Source: Rhodopirellula sp. (GTDB taxonomy: Bacteria; Planctomycetota; Planctomycetia; Pirellulales; Pirellulaceae). Taken from it: a stretch of DNA of 33,532 nt. Location of the stretch: NCBI GenBank assembly GCA_003513555.1, contig DOPG01000150.1:6325-39856 (forward strand), in the 5' to 3' direction. The position numbers and the translations under genes are program-made. Under the pieces are notes generated by a model, which was given only the letters and a program-made list of their open reading frames with translations, was not told the DNA's origin and searched no databases. How positions within the stretch are numbered: the stretch's first letter is position 1; each line of letters starts with the position of its first letter. Below are positions 25,126 through 32,883 of this stretch, in pieces.

Positions 25126-26028
25126 GTGGCGGGGGGATCAGTCCAGATATTCTTTCGCGGGTTCTGTCTCTGCGCCGTAGGCGTGTTGATTCACGCATCC
25201 CCCGTCCAAGCAACCGAACGTGGGGGATTTCTCTTCCGCAGCGAGAAGGGCTATCGCTCGTCCTCGTCCCAGCGAAAAGACGTGATCGCTGCTTTGCCCA
25301 TGAACCGCCTGACCGCCCAGGCACAGCAGCGAATCCTTTCCGTTGCAGACTCACCCACTCTGTATCGACGACTGCCAACGCAGGCGATCGACTGTGACCC
25401 AGAGATGTTCACCTTTCTTTCTCGCAATGCCGAGGTCCTGGTGGGGCTTTGGGAGTTGATGGGAATCACGTCTGTTCAGACGCAACGTACCGGGCCCTAC
25501 CGTTTCGAGGCTCTGGACGGGACCGGGACGACTTGCAGCATCGATCTGGTTTACGGTGACCCAAATGTTCACATCTTCGTTGCTGATGGTAGTTACGATG
25601 GCAAGTTGGTGACCAAGCCGGTTCGAGGTCGTGGAGTCTTTGTTCTGCGTAGTTCCTATTCCGCTTCGGCCAGCGGTCGTACGACCGTGACGGGCACGAT
25701 TGATTGTTTTGTGAAAATCGAGGGACTCGGTGCCGACCTGATTGCTCGCACTTTGAGTGGCTTGATCGGAAGGTCTGCAGACAACAACTTCACTGAAACT
25801 GCGAAGTTCATGGCTCAGATCTCACAAGCGTCTGAAATGAATACACCTGCAATGATCGATGTGGCTTACCGACTACCGCAGGTAAGTAATGGCACACGAC
25901 AACAGTTTGTCGATGTGATTCGCTCAGTGTCCAAGCGTGCTTGGGAACGCAAGCGGCAAACGCGAGCGTTGCCGGTTGTTGTCAAGAATCCAACTGCCGC
26001 TGCTGCCGCAAAGTCTACCTTGCGGTGA
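25126..26028 (+). CDS. Secreted protein of unknown function
   Basis: I do not recognise the family. I place the start at GTG 25126, with AAGGGGA six bases upstream and a good signal peptide directly after it (IFFRGFCLCAVGVLIHA, likely cleavage after PVQA). The frame is open back to GTG 24940 and ATG 24949, but that stretch lacks protein character and would bury the signal peptide. The mature part is about 270 residues. It has an Arg/Ser-rich start, a helical segment (PMNRLTAQAQQRILSV), and then a beta-rich core of about 130 residues with alternating hydrophobics (CSIDLVYGDPNVHIFVADGS, FVLRSSYSASAS, TGTIDCFVKIEG). The C-terminal helical tail ends in an Ala run. There are two or three Cys but no catalytic motif. 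The beta-rich core could be a lipid- or ligand-binding fold; no function can be assigned. Confidence 0.75.
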   Translation: MAGGSVQIFFRGFCLCAVGVLIHASPVQATERGGFLFRSEKGYRSSSSQRKDVIAALPMNRLTAQAQQRILSVADSPTLYRRLPTQAIDCDPEMFTFLSRNAEVLVGLWELMGITSVQTQRTGPYRFEALDGTGTTCSIDLVYGDPNVHIFVADGSYDGKLVTKPVRGRGVFVLRSSYSASASGRTTVTGTIDCFVKIEGLGADLIARTLSGLIGRSADNNFTETAKFMAQISQASEMNTPAMIDVAYRLPQVSNGTRQQFVDVIRSVSKRAWERKRQTRALPVVVKNPTAAAAAKSTLR

Positions 26029-26051
26029 GCCGTGTTTGTGGCTGCTCCTTT

Positions 26052-26079
26052 CAAGTCAGTGCCTTCATGGTGTGACTTG
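26052..26079. terminator. Possible bidirectional terminator between convergent genes
   Basis: CAAGTCA (26052-26058) and TGACTTG (26073-26079) form a perfect 7-base-pair stem with a 14-base loop in the 78-base gap between a plus-strand and a minus-strand gene. Only a short T-rich stretch follows, so the call rests mainly on position. Confidence 0.35.
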
Positions 26080-26106
26080 TTGTTGCGAACCGTTCAGCTT
26101 TGGGTT

Positions 26107-26931
26107 CTAGAATCCCAGCTTGTCTCGGATCGCGGCCATATGGCCGGGGCCGGTTCCACAGCAGGCACCAATGATTGTTGCACCTGTCTTGGCCCATGAG
26201 GTCGCATACTTGGCATAGGTTTGGTAACCAAGTTCACAGTCTGTCCGCCAACCAATGTTGTCATCGGGGCTGCCAGCGTTGGCGTAGGCTCCGACAGGAA
26301 CGGGGATCTCTGTTTCGACGATTGCTTTAAGAAAGCGTTGGGTGTCCGCTGCTGGCGTGCAATTAACCAGCACTGCACTGGCACCGAGATTGACCACTTG
26401 AGTTGCCAGCTGTGCCATTTCATGGGGAGTCATCAGATTTGCCTGAGGGCCGGCGGTCAATGCGACCCAGGTTTCCAAATCACAGGATACAGCAGCCTTG
26501 GTAGCTGCCAGAGTTTCGTCCGGTTGGCAGAATGTTTCGCACAGTAGCAGGTCGCACCCTGCCCCGGCCAAAGTCGTTGCCATTTCGTAATGCTCCGATT
26601 CCGCTTTTGCGCCGGGTGACAAATCGATCCGGTAGCAATCTTCAACCGGCGCAATGCTGCCGGCGACCCGGTGATGCTTAGGCACAGCTTCCTTGGTGAG
26701 TGCGACGGCGGCCAAGGTTCGTTCTCGCCAAAAACTGCCGCTTGCTCTTCGATTGGTACGGAAGGTATTGGTGGTGTGCACCGAACAACCATTTTGTGCA
26801 TAGTCTCGATGAATGGCGGTGATCATCTCCGGGGCGGTCTCAATTGCCTCGGCGCTCCAGCATTCACGCACAGCTGGGACTCCTCGGGCTTCCAATTCGG
26901 TACCCAGCGGCCCATCGAGCAATGTGATCAT
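26107..26931 (-). CDS. Homocysteine S-methyltransferase family protein
   Basis: This is a zinc-dependent methyltransferase-fold protein that moves a methyl group to homocysteine or a related thiol, often from S-methylmethionine or a methylated amine. The 274 residues match the stand-alone family length. The N-terminus shows LLDGPLGTELEARG, close to the family's DGGxGTEL. The zinc ligands are the Cys in VLVNCTP (about residue 200) and the CC pair in IGACCGTGPGHM near the C-terminus. Its ATG at 26931 shares its A with the TAA stop of the upstream acyltransferase gene, giving a TAATG coupling site. The methyl donor is unknown. The link to phospholipid remodelling is a positional hint only. Confidence 0.92.
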   Translation of the reverse strand: MITLLDGPLGTELEARGVPAVRECWSAEAIETAPEMITAIHRDYAQNGCSVHTTNTFRTNRRASGSFWRERTLAAVALTKEAVPKHHRVAGSIAPVEDCYRIDLSPGAKAESEHYEMATTLAGAGCDLLLCETFCQPDETLAATKAAVSCDLETWVALTAGPQANLMTPHEMAQLATQVVNLGASAVLVNCTPAADTQRFLKAIVETEIPVPVGAYANAGSPDDNIGWRTDCELGYQTYAKYATSWAKTGATIIGACCGTGPGHMAAIRDKLGF

Positions 26932-29216
26932 TATGTTCCCGCTGCAACGAGATCGGCAGCCATCTGTTTTGCGCCTTTTAGATCCAGTTTTCCAGTTCCA
27001 AGCATCGGGATTTCCTCAATCTCGATGAAACTGTCCTGCGCAGGAATAAACAGATTGGGTAGGCCGGCATCGCTGAGTGATTTTCGCATCTCTGTGATAT
27101 CCTTCTCTGTTTTAAGGTGCAGGACAATCAGTCGCTCACCCTTCTTGGCATCGGGGACAGCTGTCACGCACAAGCGAACTTGTTCGTCATCTTCGCCTTC
27201 GCGGAATGCCAGAGCCAGTTCCTCTTCGACTCGCACATGAGGCACCATCTCACCTCCGATTTTGGAAAACCGACTGAGGCGTCCCGTGATGTGGATGAAT
27301 CCCTGTTGGTCGATGTGGGCGATGTCGCCGGTCACGTACCATCCGTTTTGGATTGTGTCTTTGGTCAGATCTGCACGATTGGCGTAGCCTTTCATCACAT
27401 TGGGGCCGGAAATCAGCAGCATGCCGTCTTCGTCTGTGTCGAGTTCGTCATCCGTGTCCGGGGTTACTATGCGGGCGGAGACTCCGGGCAGGGGGCGTCC
27501 TACAGATCCTTCGACCCGATCAGGCTGGAACTTGGCAGGCGATCGTGAGGGTGGAATGTTGACGGATACCAGCGGGCTTAATTCGGTTGCACCATAACCT
27601 TCAACTGGTCGCACCCCAAACTTATCTTCAAAAGCTGCGAATAGCTCGCCCGGCATCTTTTCAGCACCAACAACGACCACATCAAGTTTTGAAAATTGTT
27701 CAGGCTTGACTCGCCGCAGGTAGCCACGCAGGAATGTAGGAGTACCCAGCAGAACGGTTACCCCGTATTTTTCGGACAGCTTTCCAACCTGCTTGGCGTC
27801 AAGTGGATTAAAATGATAGACGCCACAGGGACCCAAGCTTTGAACTGCCCATAAAGTCACTGAGTATCCGAAGGAGTGAAAGAACGGAAGAATGCCGAGG
27901 ACAGTGTCCTTGTTGTTCAATCGCACTGCGCGTTCAATCGCATCCACGTTGTGACTGATGTTGGCGTTGCTTAGAAGAACACCCTTGGGCATCCCGGTTG
28001 AACCGCTTGTAAAGATTACCGTGAGTAGATCATCTGCTTTTATTTTGTTCAGTCCTAATAGAAGATCAAGCAGTGCCGCTGGGATCAGATAGGCCTGGAT
28101 GAAGGCGATCGTCTTATCGATGACGGTTACTTTGTCACGCAGTGTGTCCAGCATCACCATCTCCGCATCGACTTCCAGTCCGGTCTTGCTGATGAATTTT
28201 TCAGTCGAAAGAACATGTTTGACACCAACGTCCTTGATGCAGTGATTCACTACATCACTGCTGACGGTGTAGTTCAGGTTTGCTGCAACTCTGCGATCCA
28301 TGGCCAATGCTACATTCACTGCAACACCACCGACGCTGGGGGGTAGCAGCACACCGACGAATTGTTCGTCCTTTGCGAATACTTCACGCCGCAATACGCG
28401 TCGTAGTGCGAAGACTCGCAACAGCATGGACCGCCCGCTCGCTTCCTGACCCAAGGAGTCTGCTGCTTGCAACGATTTCCAGCGTTTTCTCCATACTCGG
28501 ATGATGCGTTTGGCCAGGATGGGGTATTCCTGACGGTTGTGAATGGTTGCTTCAGCACCCAGTGCCAACACACTTGAACGTACGTGTGCAAGTGGTGTTT
28601 CAGGAGCAAGTGGTTTGCCGATGCGCAGGGTCAGTCGTCGGCGGAATTTATTGGGCCATTTGAAAAATAGCTTGCCACCCGAATGGCTGAAAATGCTGCC
28701 CCACATTCCTTCCGTGTAGATGGGCAGGATGCAGCCAGCAGTACCCTTGAGCATTTTCTGGTAGCCAGGCTTGAAGGCTTGTAGTTGGCCAGTTCGAGTG
28801 AGTGTACCTTCAGGGAAGATGCCGATCAGGTCACCATTATTGACACCTTCTCTGCCTTCTTTCAGGGCTCGCCCTATCGACTTGGGATTGGGGGCCATCA
28901 AGATGGTGCCAAACTGGTTAGCCAGGGCCTTGAGCAGTGGATTTGTGAAATTTCCTCCGTCAACGACGAAACGGATGTTGCGTGGCAAGATCCACAGTAA
29001 CAGTACCCCGTCGATCCACGAAACGTGATTACTAACGATCACACATCCTTGGTCTTTTGGAATGTTTTCGAGTCCGATGACCTGTTTGCGGTAGAGGATC
29101 GAAAGTAGCACTGCGAAGGGTAATCGAATGGTGGACTTGGGCGAGATAAGCAACATCAAACCAAACGCCACAAGACCAACGACCAAAACTGTGAGTAGAA
29201 TTTGCCAGTTGTCCAC
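26931..29216 (-). CDS. aas: Aas-like bifunctional lysophospholipid acyltransferase / acyl-ACP synthetase
   Basis: The protein joins a PlsC-type acyltransferase to an AMP-forming acyl-activating enzyme, as in E. coli Aas, which re-acylates lysophospholipids with fatty acids activated on acyl carrier protein. It has 761 residues against about 719 in E. coli. After an N-terminal membrane segment (about 5-25) comes the acyltransferase domain (about 45-240) with SNHVSWIDG, the HX4D catalytic motif, and FPEGTLTRTGQ. The adenylation domain (about 275-760) carries the P-loop-like IFTSGSTGMPKG, the GYGATELSP motif and the YVTGDIAHID and GRLSRFSKIGGEM hinge region. The start is GTG at 29216. Its stop overlaps the start of the homocysteine methyltransferase gene. 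There is no MFS domain. The gene symbol is by domain match, not by alignment. Confidence 0.9.
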   Translation of the reverse strand: MDNWQILLTVLVVGLVAFGLMLLISPKSTIRLPFAVLLSILYRKQVIGLENIPKDQGCVIVSNHVSWIDGVLLLWILPRNIRFVVDGGNFTNPLLKALANQFGTILMAPNPKSIGRALKEGREGVNNGDLIGIFPEGTLTRTGQLQAFKPGYQKMLKGTAGCILPIYTEGMWGSIFSHSGGKLFFKWPNKFRRRLTLRIGKPLAPETPLAHVRSSVLALGAEATIHNRQEYPILAKRIIRVWRKRWKSLQAADSLGQEASGRSMLLRVFALRRVLRREVFAKDEQFVGVLLPPSVGGVAVNVALAMDRRVAANLNYTVSSDVVNHCIKDVGVKHVLSTEKFISKTGLEVDAEMVMLDTLRDKVTVIDKTIAFIQAYLIPAALLDLLLGLNKIKADDLLTVIFTSGSTGMPKGVLLSNANISHNVDAIERAVRLNNKDTVLGILPFFHSFGYSVTLWAVQSLGPCGVYHFNPLDAKQVGKLSEKYGVTVLLGTPTFLRGYLRRVKPEQFSKLDVVVVGAEKMPGELFAAFEDKFGVRPVEGYGATELSPLVSVNIPPSRSPAKFQPDRVEGSVGRPLPGVSARIVTPDTDDELDTDEDGMLLISGPNVMKGYANRADLTKDTIQNGWYVTGDIAHIDQQGFIHITGRLSRFSKIGGEMVPHVRVEEELALAFREGEDDEQVRLCVTAVPDAKKGERLIVLHLKTEKDITEMRKSLSDAGLPNLFIPAQDSFIEIEEIPMLGTGKLDLKGAKQMAADLVAAGT

Positions 29217-29547
29217 GCGAGAATCCTAGTGCGAGGTGAAAACAGAGGTGATGTTAGGGGCATAGATTAACGGAAACAGGTAGACAGTACGACTCGAGTT
29301 CTGGTCGTAAATACGACACTGGTGAGCCTGCTTTTGCTTTCTGACGCCTGTCTTCACTAATTCTTTCCGTCCCAGATTGCGACTTGCTTCGAATCCTAGA
29401 GCCCGCAATGAGTGATTCGATTTGGTCTGCATAAGAGAGAATTCACGTTTCCAGCAGAGCCTCGGACTCTTCAACACAGAAAATCGGAACCGAACCCGTC
29501 AGGACAGACGTCCGGAGCCGCATTGTAATCGATTCTTCTTTGGACGA
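29217..29547. other. 331-base intergenic region upstream of aas
   Basis: No gene is supported; an 83-codon minus-strand frame has no domain or signal. The stretch should hold the aas promoter and the end of the VOC gene transcript. The TACGAC/GTCGTA cluster at 29288-29317 is the only clear symmetry. Confidence 0.35.
29288..29317. promoter_or_regulatory. Three TACGAC/GTCGTA half-sites upstream of aas
   Basis: TACGAC at 29288-29293, GTCGTA at 29304-29309 and TACGAC at 29312-29317 form a wide and a tight inverted repeat sharing the middle copy. The cluster lies about 70-100 bases before the aas start codon, a sensible distance for an operator. No known regulator is matched. Confidence 0.3.
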
Positions 29548-29967
29548 TTACTTTGCGAAGAGTTGCGACATGTCAGCAAAAGCCTTGAATTCAAGAGCGT
29601 TGCCTGATGGATCGAGGAAAAACATGGTTGCTTGCTCACCAACTTGACCCTCGAATCTGATGTAAGGTTCGATTTGGAATTCTACTTTTTGGGCGATCAA
29701 GCGATCGCGTAGGGCTCGCCAGTCATCCATCGTCAGTACCACCCCAAAGTGTGGTACTGGGACAGCATGCCCGTCAACTTCATTGTGATTGGTCGATGGG
29801 GTGAGGTTCCGGTCAAGGTGGGTGACAACTTGATGCCCGTACATGTCAAAGTCGATCCACTCTTCACTACTTCGACCCTCTGACAGACCCAGAATGCCTC
29901 CATAGAAAGCCCTCGCCTCGGGAATGTCTCGGACGGGGAATGCAAGATGAAACGGTTGGATGGACAT
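29548..29967 (-). CDS. VOC superfamily (glyoxalase/dioxygenase-like) protein
   Basis: This is a small metal-dependent enzyme or binding protein of the vicinal-oxygen-chelate fold, 139 residues, with two beta-alpha-beta-beta-beta modules. The first module starts with FHLAFPVRDIPEARAFYGGI and the second with PHFGVVLTMDDW. His7, His73 and Glu126 (in the GNALEFKAF segment) match the usual two-His-one-Glu metal site. The FFLDPSGNALEFK ending is typical of the family. The start is ATG at 29967, divergent from the PQQ-like gene with 168 bases between them. The substrate is unknown; glyoxalase, extradiol dioxygenase and resistance proteins all share this fold. It is cytoplasmic. Confidence 0.92.
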   Translation of the reverse strand: MSIQPFHLAFPVRDIPEARAFYGGILGLSEGRSSEEWIDFDMYGHQVVTHLDRNLTPSTNHNEVDGHAVPVPHFGVVLTMDDWRALRDRLIAQKVEFQIEPYIRFEGQVGEQATMFFLDPSGNALEFKAFADMSQLFAK

Positions 29968-30135
29968 CGGGTATCATCAGGGGGTAGCGAATAAAATAAG
30001 CAGCACCAGCTGTAAAGACTAACATTTTTTTGCACCCGTGGTTGTCTTTCACTAGATACAGTTACCAGAAAAATCAGTGCTTGCAGCGTCGTGTCTGTGC
30101 CTGTGTTGCCCATTGAAACTTGAACTCTGATTGTC

Positions 30136-31443
30136 ATGAATCTACGAAAAAGAATCTCGCTGGCCGGCAGTTTGCACGTCATTCCTCCTAAAGTTCTCAG
30201 TCTTCTTTTGATGATTGCAACTGCAGGTGGCGTAGTGGCGGAACGGCCTTCGATATCAGAAAATGACTGGCCTTGGTGGCGGGGGCACGATCAAGATGGG
30301 GTAGCCGTTGGGAATCAGCAGCCTCCCATGCAGTGGAGCCGTACGGAAAATGTTCGCTGGCGGTTACCGATCGTGGGTCGCGGGCATGGTTCCCCCACCG
30401 TTTTTGCGGGTCAGGTCTTTCTTGCGACTGCCGATTCAAGCAAGGAAGAGCAGGCGGTTGTCAGTGTCGATCGTGAGACCGGTGAGTTGAATTGGCAGAC
30501 GGTGGTTCACAGGGGCGGGTTTGCCAATAAGAGCAAAAATGAACTGAATAAGAAGGCATCTCTTGCCTCTTCCTCTGTCGCGACTGATGGTGAAAAACTA
30601 TTCATCAATTTTATGAATGATGACGCGTTATGGACTACAGCACTTGATCTAGGTGGTGAGATTCTCTGGCAAAAGCGAATTTCAGATTATGTCCTGCATC
30701 AGGGCTATGGTGCATCCCCTGCAATCTTTGGCGCTCTTGTGATTGTTTCGGCGGACAACAAGAGTGGTGGAGTTGTGGTCGGCTTGGATCGTGATTCTGG
30801 CAAGGTTTTATGGCAGCGGGATCGGCCATCCAAACCGAATTATGCATCGCCGATCATTCTCAATGCTGCCGGTCGCGATCAGTTAATTCTGAGTGGGGGT
30901 GACCTGGTCACTAGCCTTGATCCTGTGACCGGAGAAGAAATCTGGGAGATAGAAGGGGCAACAACAGAGTGTGTAACCAGTGCTGTGACCGACGGAGAGC
31001 ACGTTTTTACCAGTGGTGGATATCCCACCAATCATGTGTCTGCTGTCAAGGCAGACGGTTCGGGTGAGATCGTTTGGCAAAATAAAAGTCGTGTGTATGT
31101 GCCTTCGATGCTTCAACGTGATGGCTATTTGTATGCCACGCTGGATGCTGGGATTGCCGCTTGTTTTCGTTGTCGTGATGGAAAAGAAATGTGGAAGAAA
31201 CGACTGGGTGGCACCTTCAGTAGTTCACCTGTCATGGTGGGCGATCTGATTTATGCAACTAACGAAGCGGGGCAGACATTTTTGTTCAAGGCGAGCCCCG
31301 AATCGTTTCAAAAAGTTTCCGAAAATAAGCTCGGTGACAGTGTGTTCTCCACCCCGGCGATTTGCGGAAGTCGGATCTATTCCCGCGTAGCGCATTTTGA
31401 AAATGATCGACGTCAGGAATATTTGTACTGCTTGGGAAACTGA
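30136..31443 (+). CDS. Secreted PQQ-binding-like beta-propeller repeat protein
   Basis: This is an exported beta-propeller of 435 residues built from PQQ-enzyme-type repeats. A signal peptide (basic start, VLSLLLMIATAGGVVA) ends near residue 35. Right after it comes the WPWWRGHDQDGVA motif that opens many planctomycete proteins of this type. The repeats show the usual pattern of D-x-x-(T/S)-G-x-x-x-W: DRETGELNWQ, DRDSGKVLWQ, DPVTGEEIWE and CRDGKEMWKK, about seven blades in all. No dehydrogenase catalytic residues are seen, so it may bind a partner or sugar rather than act as a quinoprotein enzyme. The start is ATG at 30136. It precedes another propeller-type gene by 251 bases on the same strand. 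Confidence 0.9.
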   Translation: MNLRKRISLAGSLHVIPPKVLSLLLMIATAGGVVAERPSISENDWPWWRGHDQDGVAVGNQQPPMQWSRTENVRWRLPIVGRGHGSPTVFAGQVFLATADSSKEEQAVVSVDRETGELNWQTVVHRGGFANKSKNELNKKASLASSSVATDGEKLFINFMNDDALWTTALDLGGEILWQKRISDYVLHQGYGASPAIFGALVIVSADNKSGGVVVGLDRDSGKVLWQRDRPSKPNYASPIILNAAGRDQLILSGGDLVTSLDPVTGEEIWEIEGATTECVTSAVTDGEHVFTSGGYPTNHVSAVKADGSGEIVWQNKSRVYVPSMLQRDGYLYATLDAGIAACFRCRDGKEMWKKRLGGTFSSSPVMVGDLIYATNEAGQTFLFKASPESFQKVSENKLGDSVFSTPAICGSRIYSRVAHFENDRRQEYLYCLGN

Positions 31444-31694
31444 GTTGAATGCGAATGAAGTCGAACGCGGGGAAAATCGAATAAGCGGGAATTCGCATGG
31501 ATTACTCCTGCCGGCATCACTATTCGTTTTGGGACCTTCAAGCTGAAGTACCGACCGAAAGTAAGGCGGCGTGCCGCATTCAGCGTTCCATTTGCTATGC
31601 TTTCGCACTTTTCGTGTATTGCTGCTTGTTGCTGATTTTCGCCGCGAATCAGTCCTTTTTCGACTGTTGATTTTTTTCTCCGTTCCAGCAGGTT

Positions 31695-32795
31695 TTGACT
31701 TTGGATATTACAGCCCGCCTGAAGGCAGTTGCCTCGAGATTGATAGACCAAGACCAAGCAAAAGTCATTATACCTCCCCAACGATCAGGTACAGGACACT
31801 GGTTCGGCGGTGGCAACATGGTGCAGGATCAGAAAGGAGTGCTTTGGCTGACAGGTCGTTTTCGTAATCAGGGCGATTCACGCACTGGTTTGGGAGCAGG
31901 TGAACGTGGACTCGAACTTGCCATTTATCGCTCTGATGATAACGCTCAGACGTTTCAGCACTCGCTGACGCTTTCCAAAGCGGATTTGAATGTGGGTGCG
32001 CGGGAGGTGTTGTCGATTGAGGGTTCCGCTTTGCGGTTCATTGACGATCGTGTTGAACTGTTTGTTTCCACTGAGAAACAGGGGATTGGTTATCCCAAAG
32101 AGTTAAGTTCACATTTGAAACCGGGGACGGGAGTCTGGACGATTGATCGCCTCACCGCCGCTTCCATCTCCCAGATTTCCAACGCCGTAGTGGAAACAGT
32201 TCTTGAGACCAGTGATCCGAGGTTCCTGCACATCAAAGATCCTTTTCTGGGGTCGCATGCAGGTGTGGACTGTCTGCTGTTTTGCACCCATCCTTTTTGC
32301 TGGACCAGTTCCAACACCGGTTATGTCATTCTGGATGATCAAGCGTTAAGTGTGCAGCAAGCGAACCTGGAATTCTTTCCTCGCGGTTTCACATGGGATG
32401 TGGCAATGACTCGGGGAACGGCAATTGTCCATTTGCCTCGCATTGGTGTATTGGCAGATCACGACGTGCAGTTGTTTTTCTACGATGGTGGGGAATGTGT
32501 TCGTGATTTGGATCAACATGCTTCCGCTGTTAAACGCCCCCGTGGCTTTTCCTGTGAAGAACTGGGCGGTGTCGCGTATTGTCAGAATGGTGACTTGAAC
32601 ACGGTGCAGCGTTTATCGGTGAATCATCCCATGTTCGTCAGCCCTCACGGGACGGGATCCAGTCGGTATGTTGATGTGCTTGTCACGGCAGACAATTACA
32701 TCGCGACTTGGCAGCAGTCACAGGATGACGGCTCGCAACCTCTCGTCATGAATGTGGTCCCGCGTGCTGAGATCGAAGCTTTGCTGATCAAATGA
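31695..32795 (+). CDS. Sialidase/glycosyl-hydrolase-like beta-propeller protein of unknown function
   Basis: I recognise only the general fold. The 366 residues have propeller-like repeats such as GHWFGGGNMVQDQKGVLWLTG, LAIYRSDDNAQTFQHSLTL (an Asp-box-like S-x-D-x-x-x-T-F, as in sialidases) and SRYVDVLVTADNYIATWQQS. No signal peptide is visible with the TTG start at 31695, which has AGCAGG a few bases upstream; the paucity of alternative starts leaves some doubt. Several acidic residues lie on predicted strands (KDPFLGSHAG, FTWDVAM), but a catalytic set cannot be assigned. It may be a glycoside-hydrolase relative or a carbohydrate-binding protein. It follows the PQQ-like gene and is convergent with the TctC-TctB gene. 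Confidence 0.8.
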   Translation: MTLDITARLKAVASRLIDQDQAKVIIPPQRSGTGHWFGGGNMVQDQKGVLWLTGRFRNQGDSRTGLGAGERGLELAIYRSDDNAQTFQHSLTLSKADLNVGAREVLSIEGSALRFIDDRVELFVSTEKQGIGYPKELSSHLKPGTGVWTIDRLTAASISQISNAVVETVLETSDPRFLHIKDPFLGSHAGVDCLLFCTHPFCWTSSNTGYVILDDQALSVQQANLEFFPRGFTWDVAMTRGTAIVHLPRIGVLADHDVQLFFYDGGECVRDLDQHASAVKRPRGFSCEELGGVAYCQNGDLNTVQRLSVNHPMFVSPHGTGSSRYVDVLVTADNYIATWQQSQDDGSQPLVMNVVPRAEIEALLIK

Positions 32796-32883
32796 TGCGG
32801 CAGTAGAGCCAATGTGAACCGGAGGACAAAGCTGTTTTGCCGCCTAGCTTTCCAATTAACCCTGTTGTTGTGATGTGACGATG

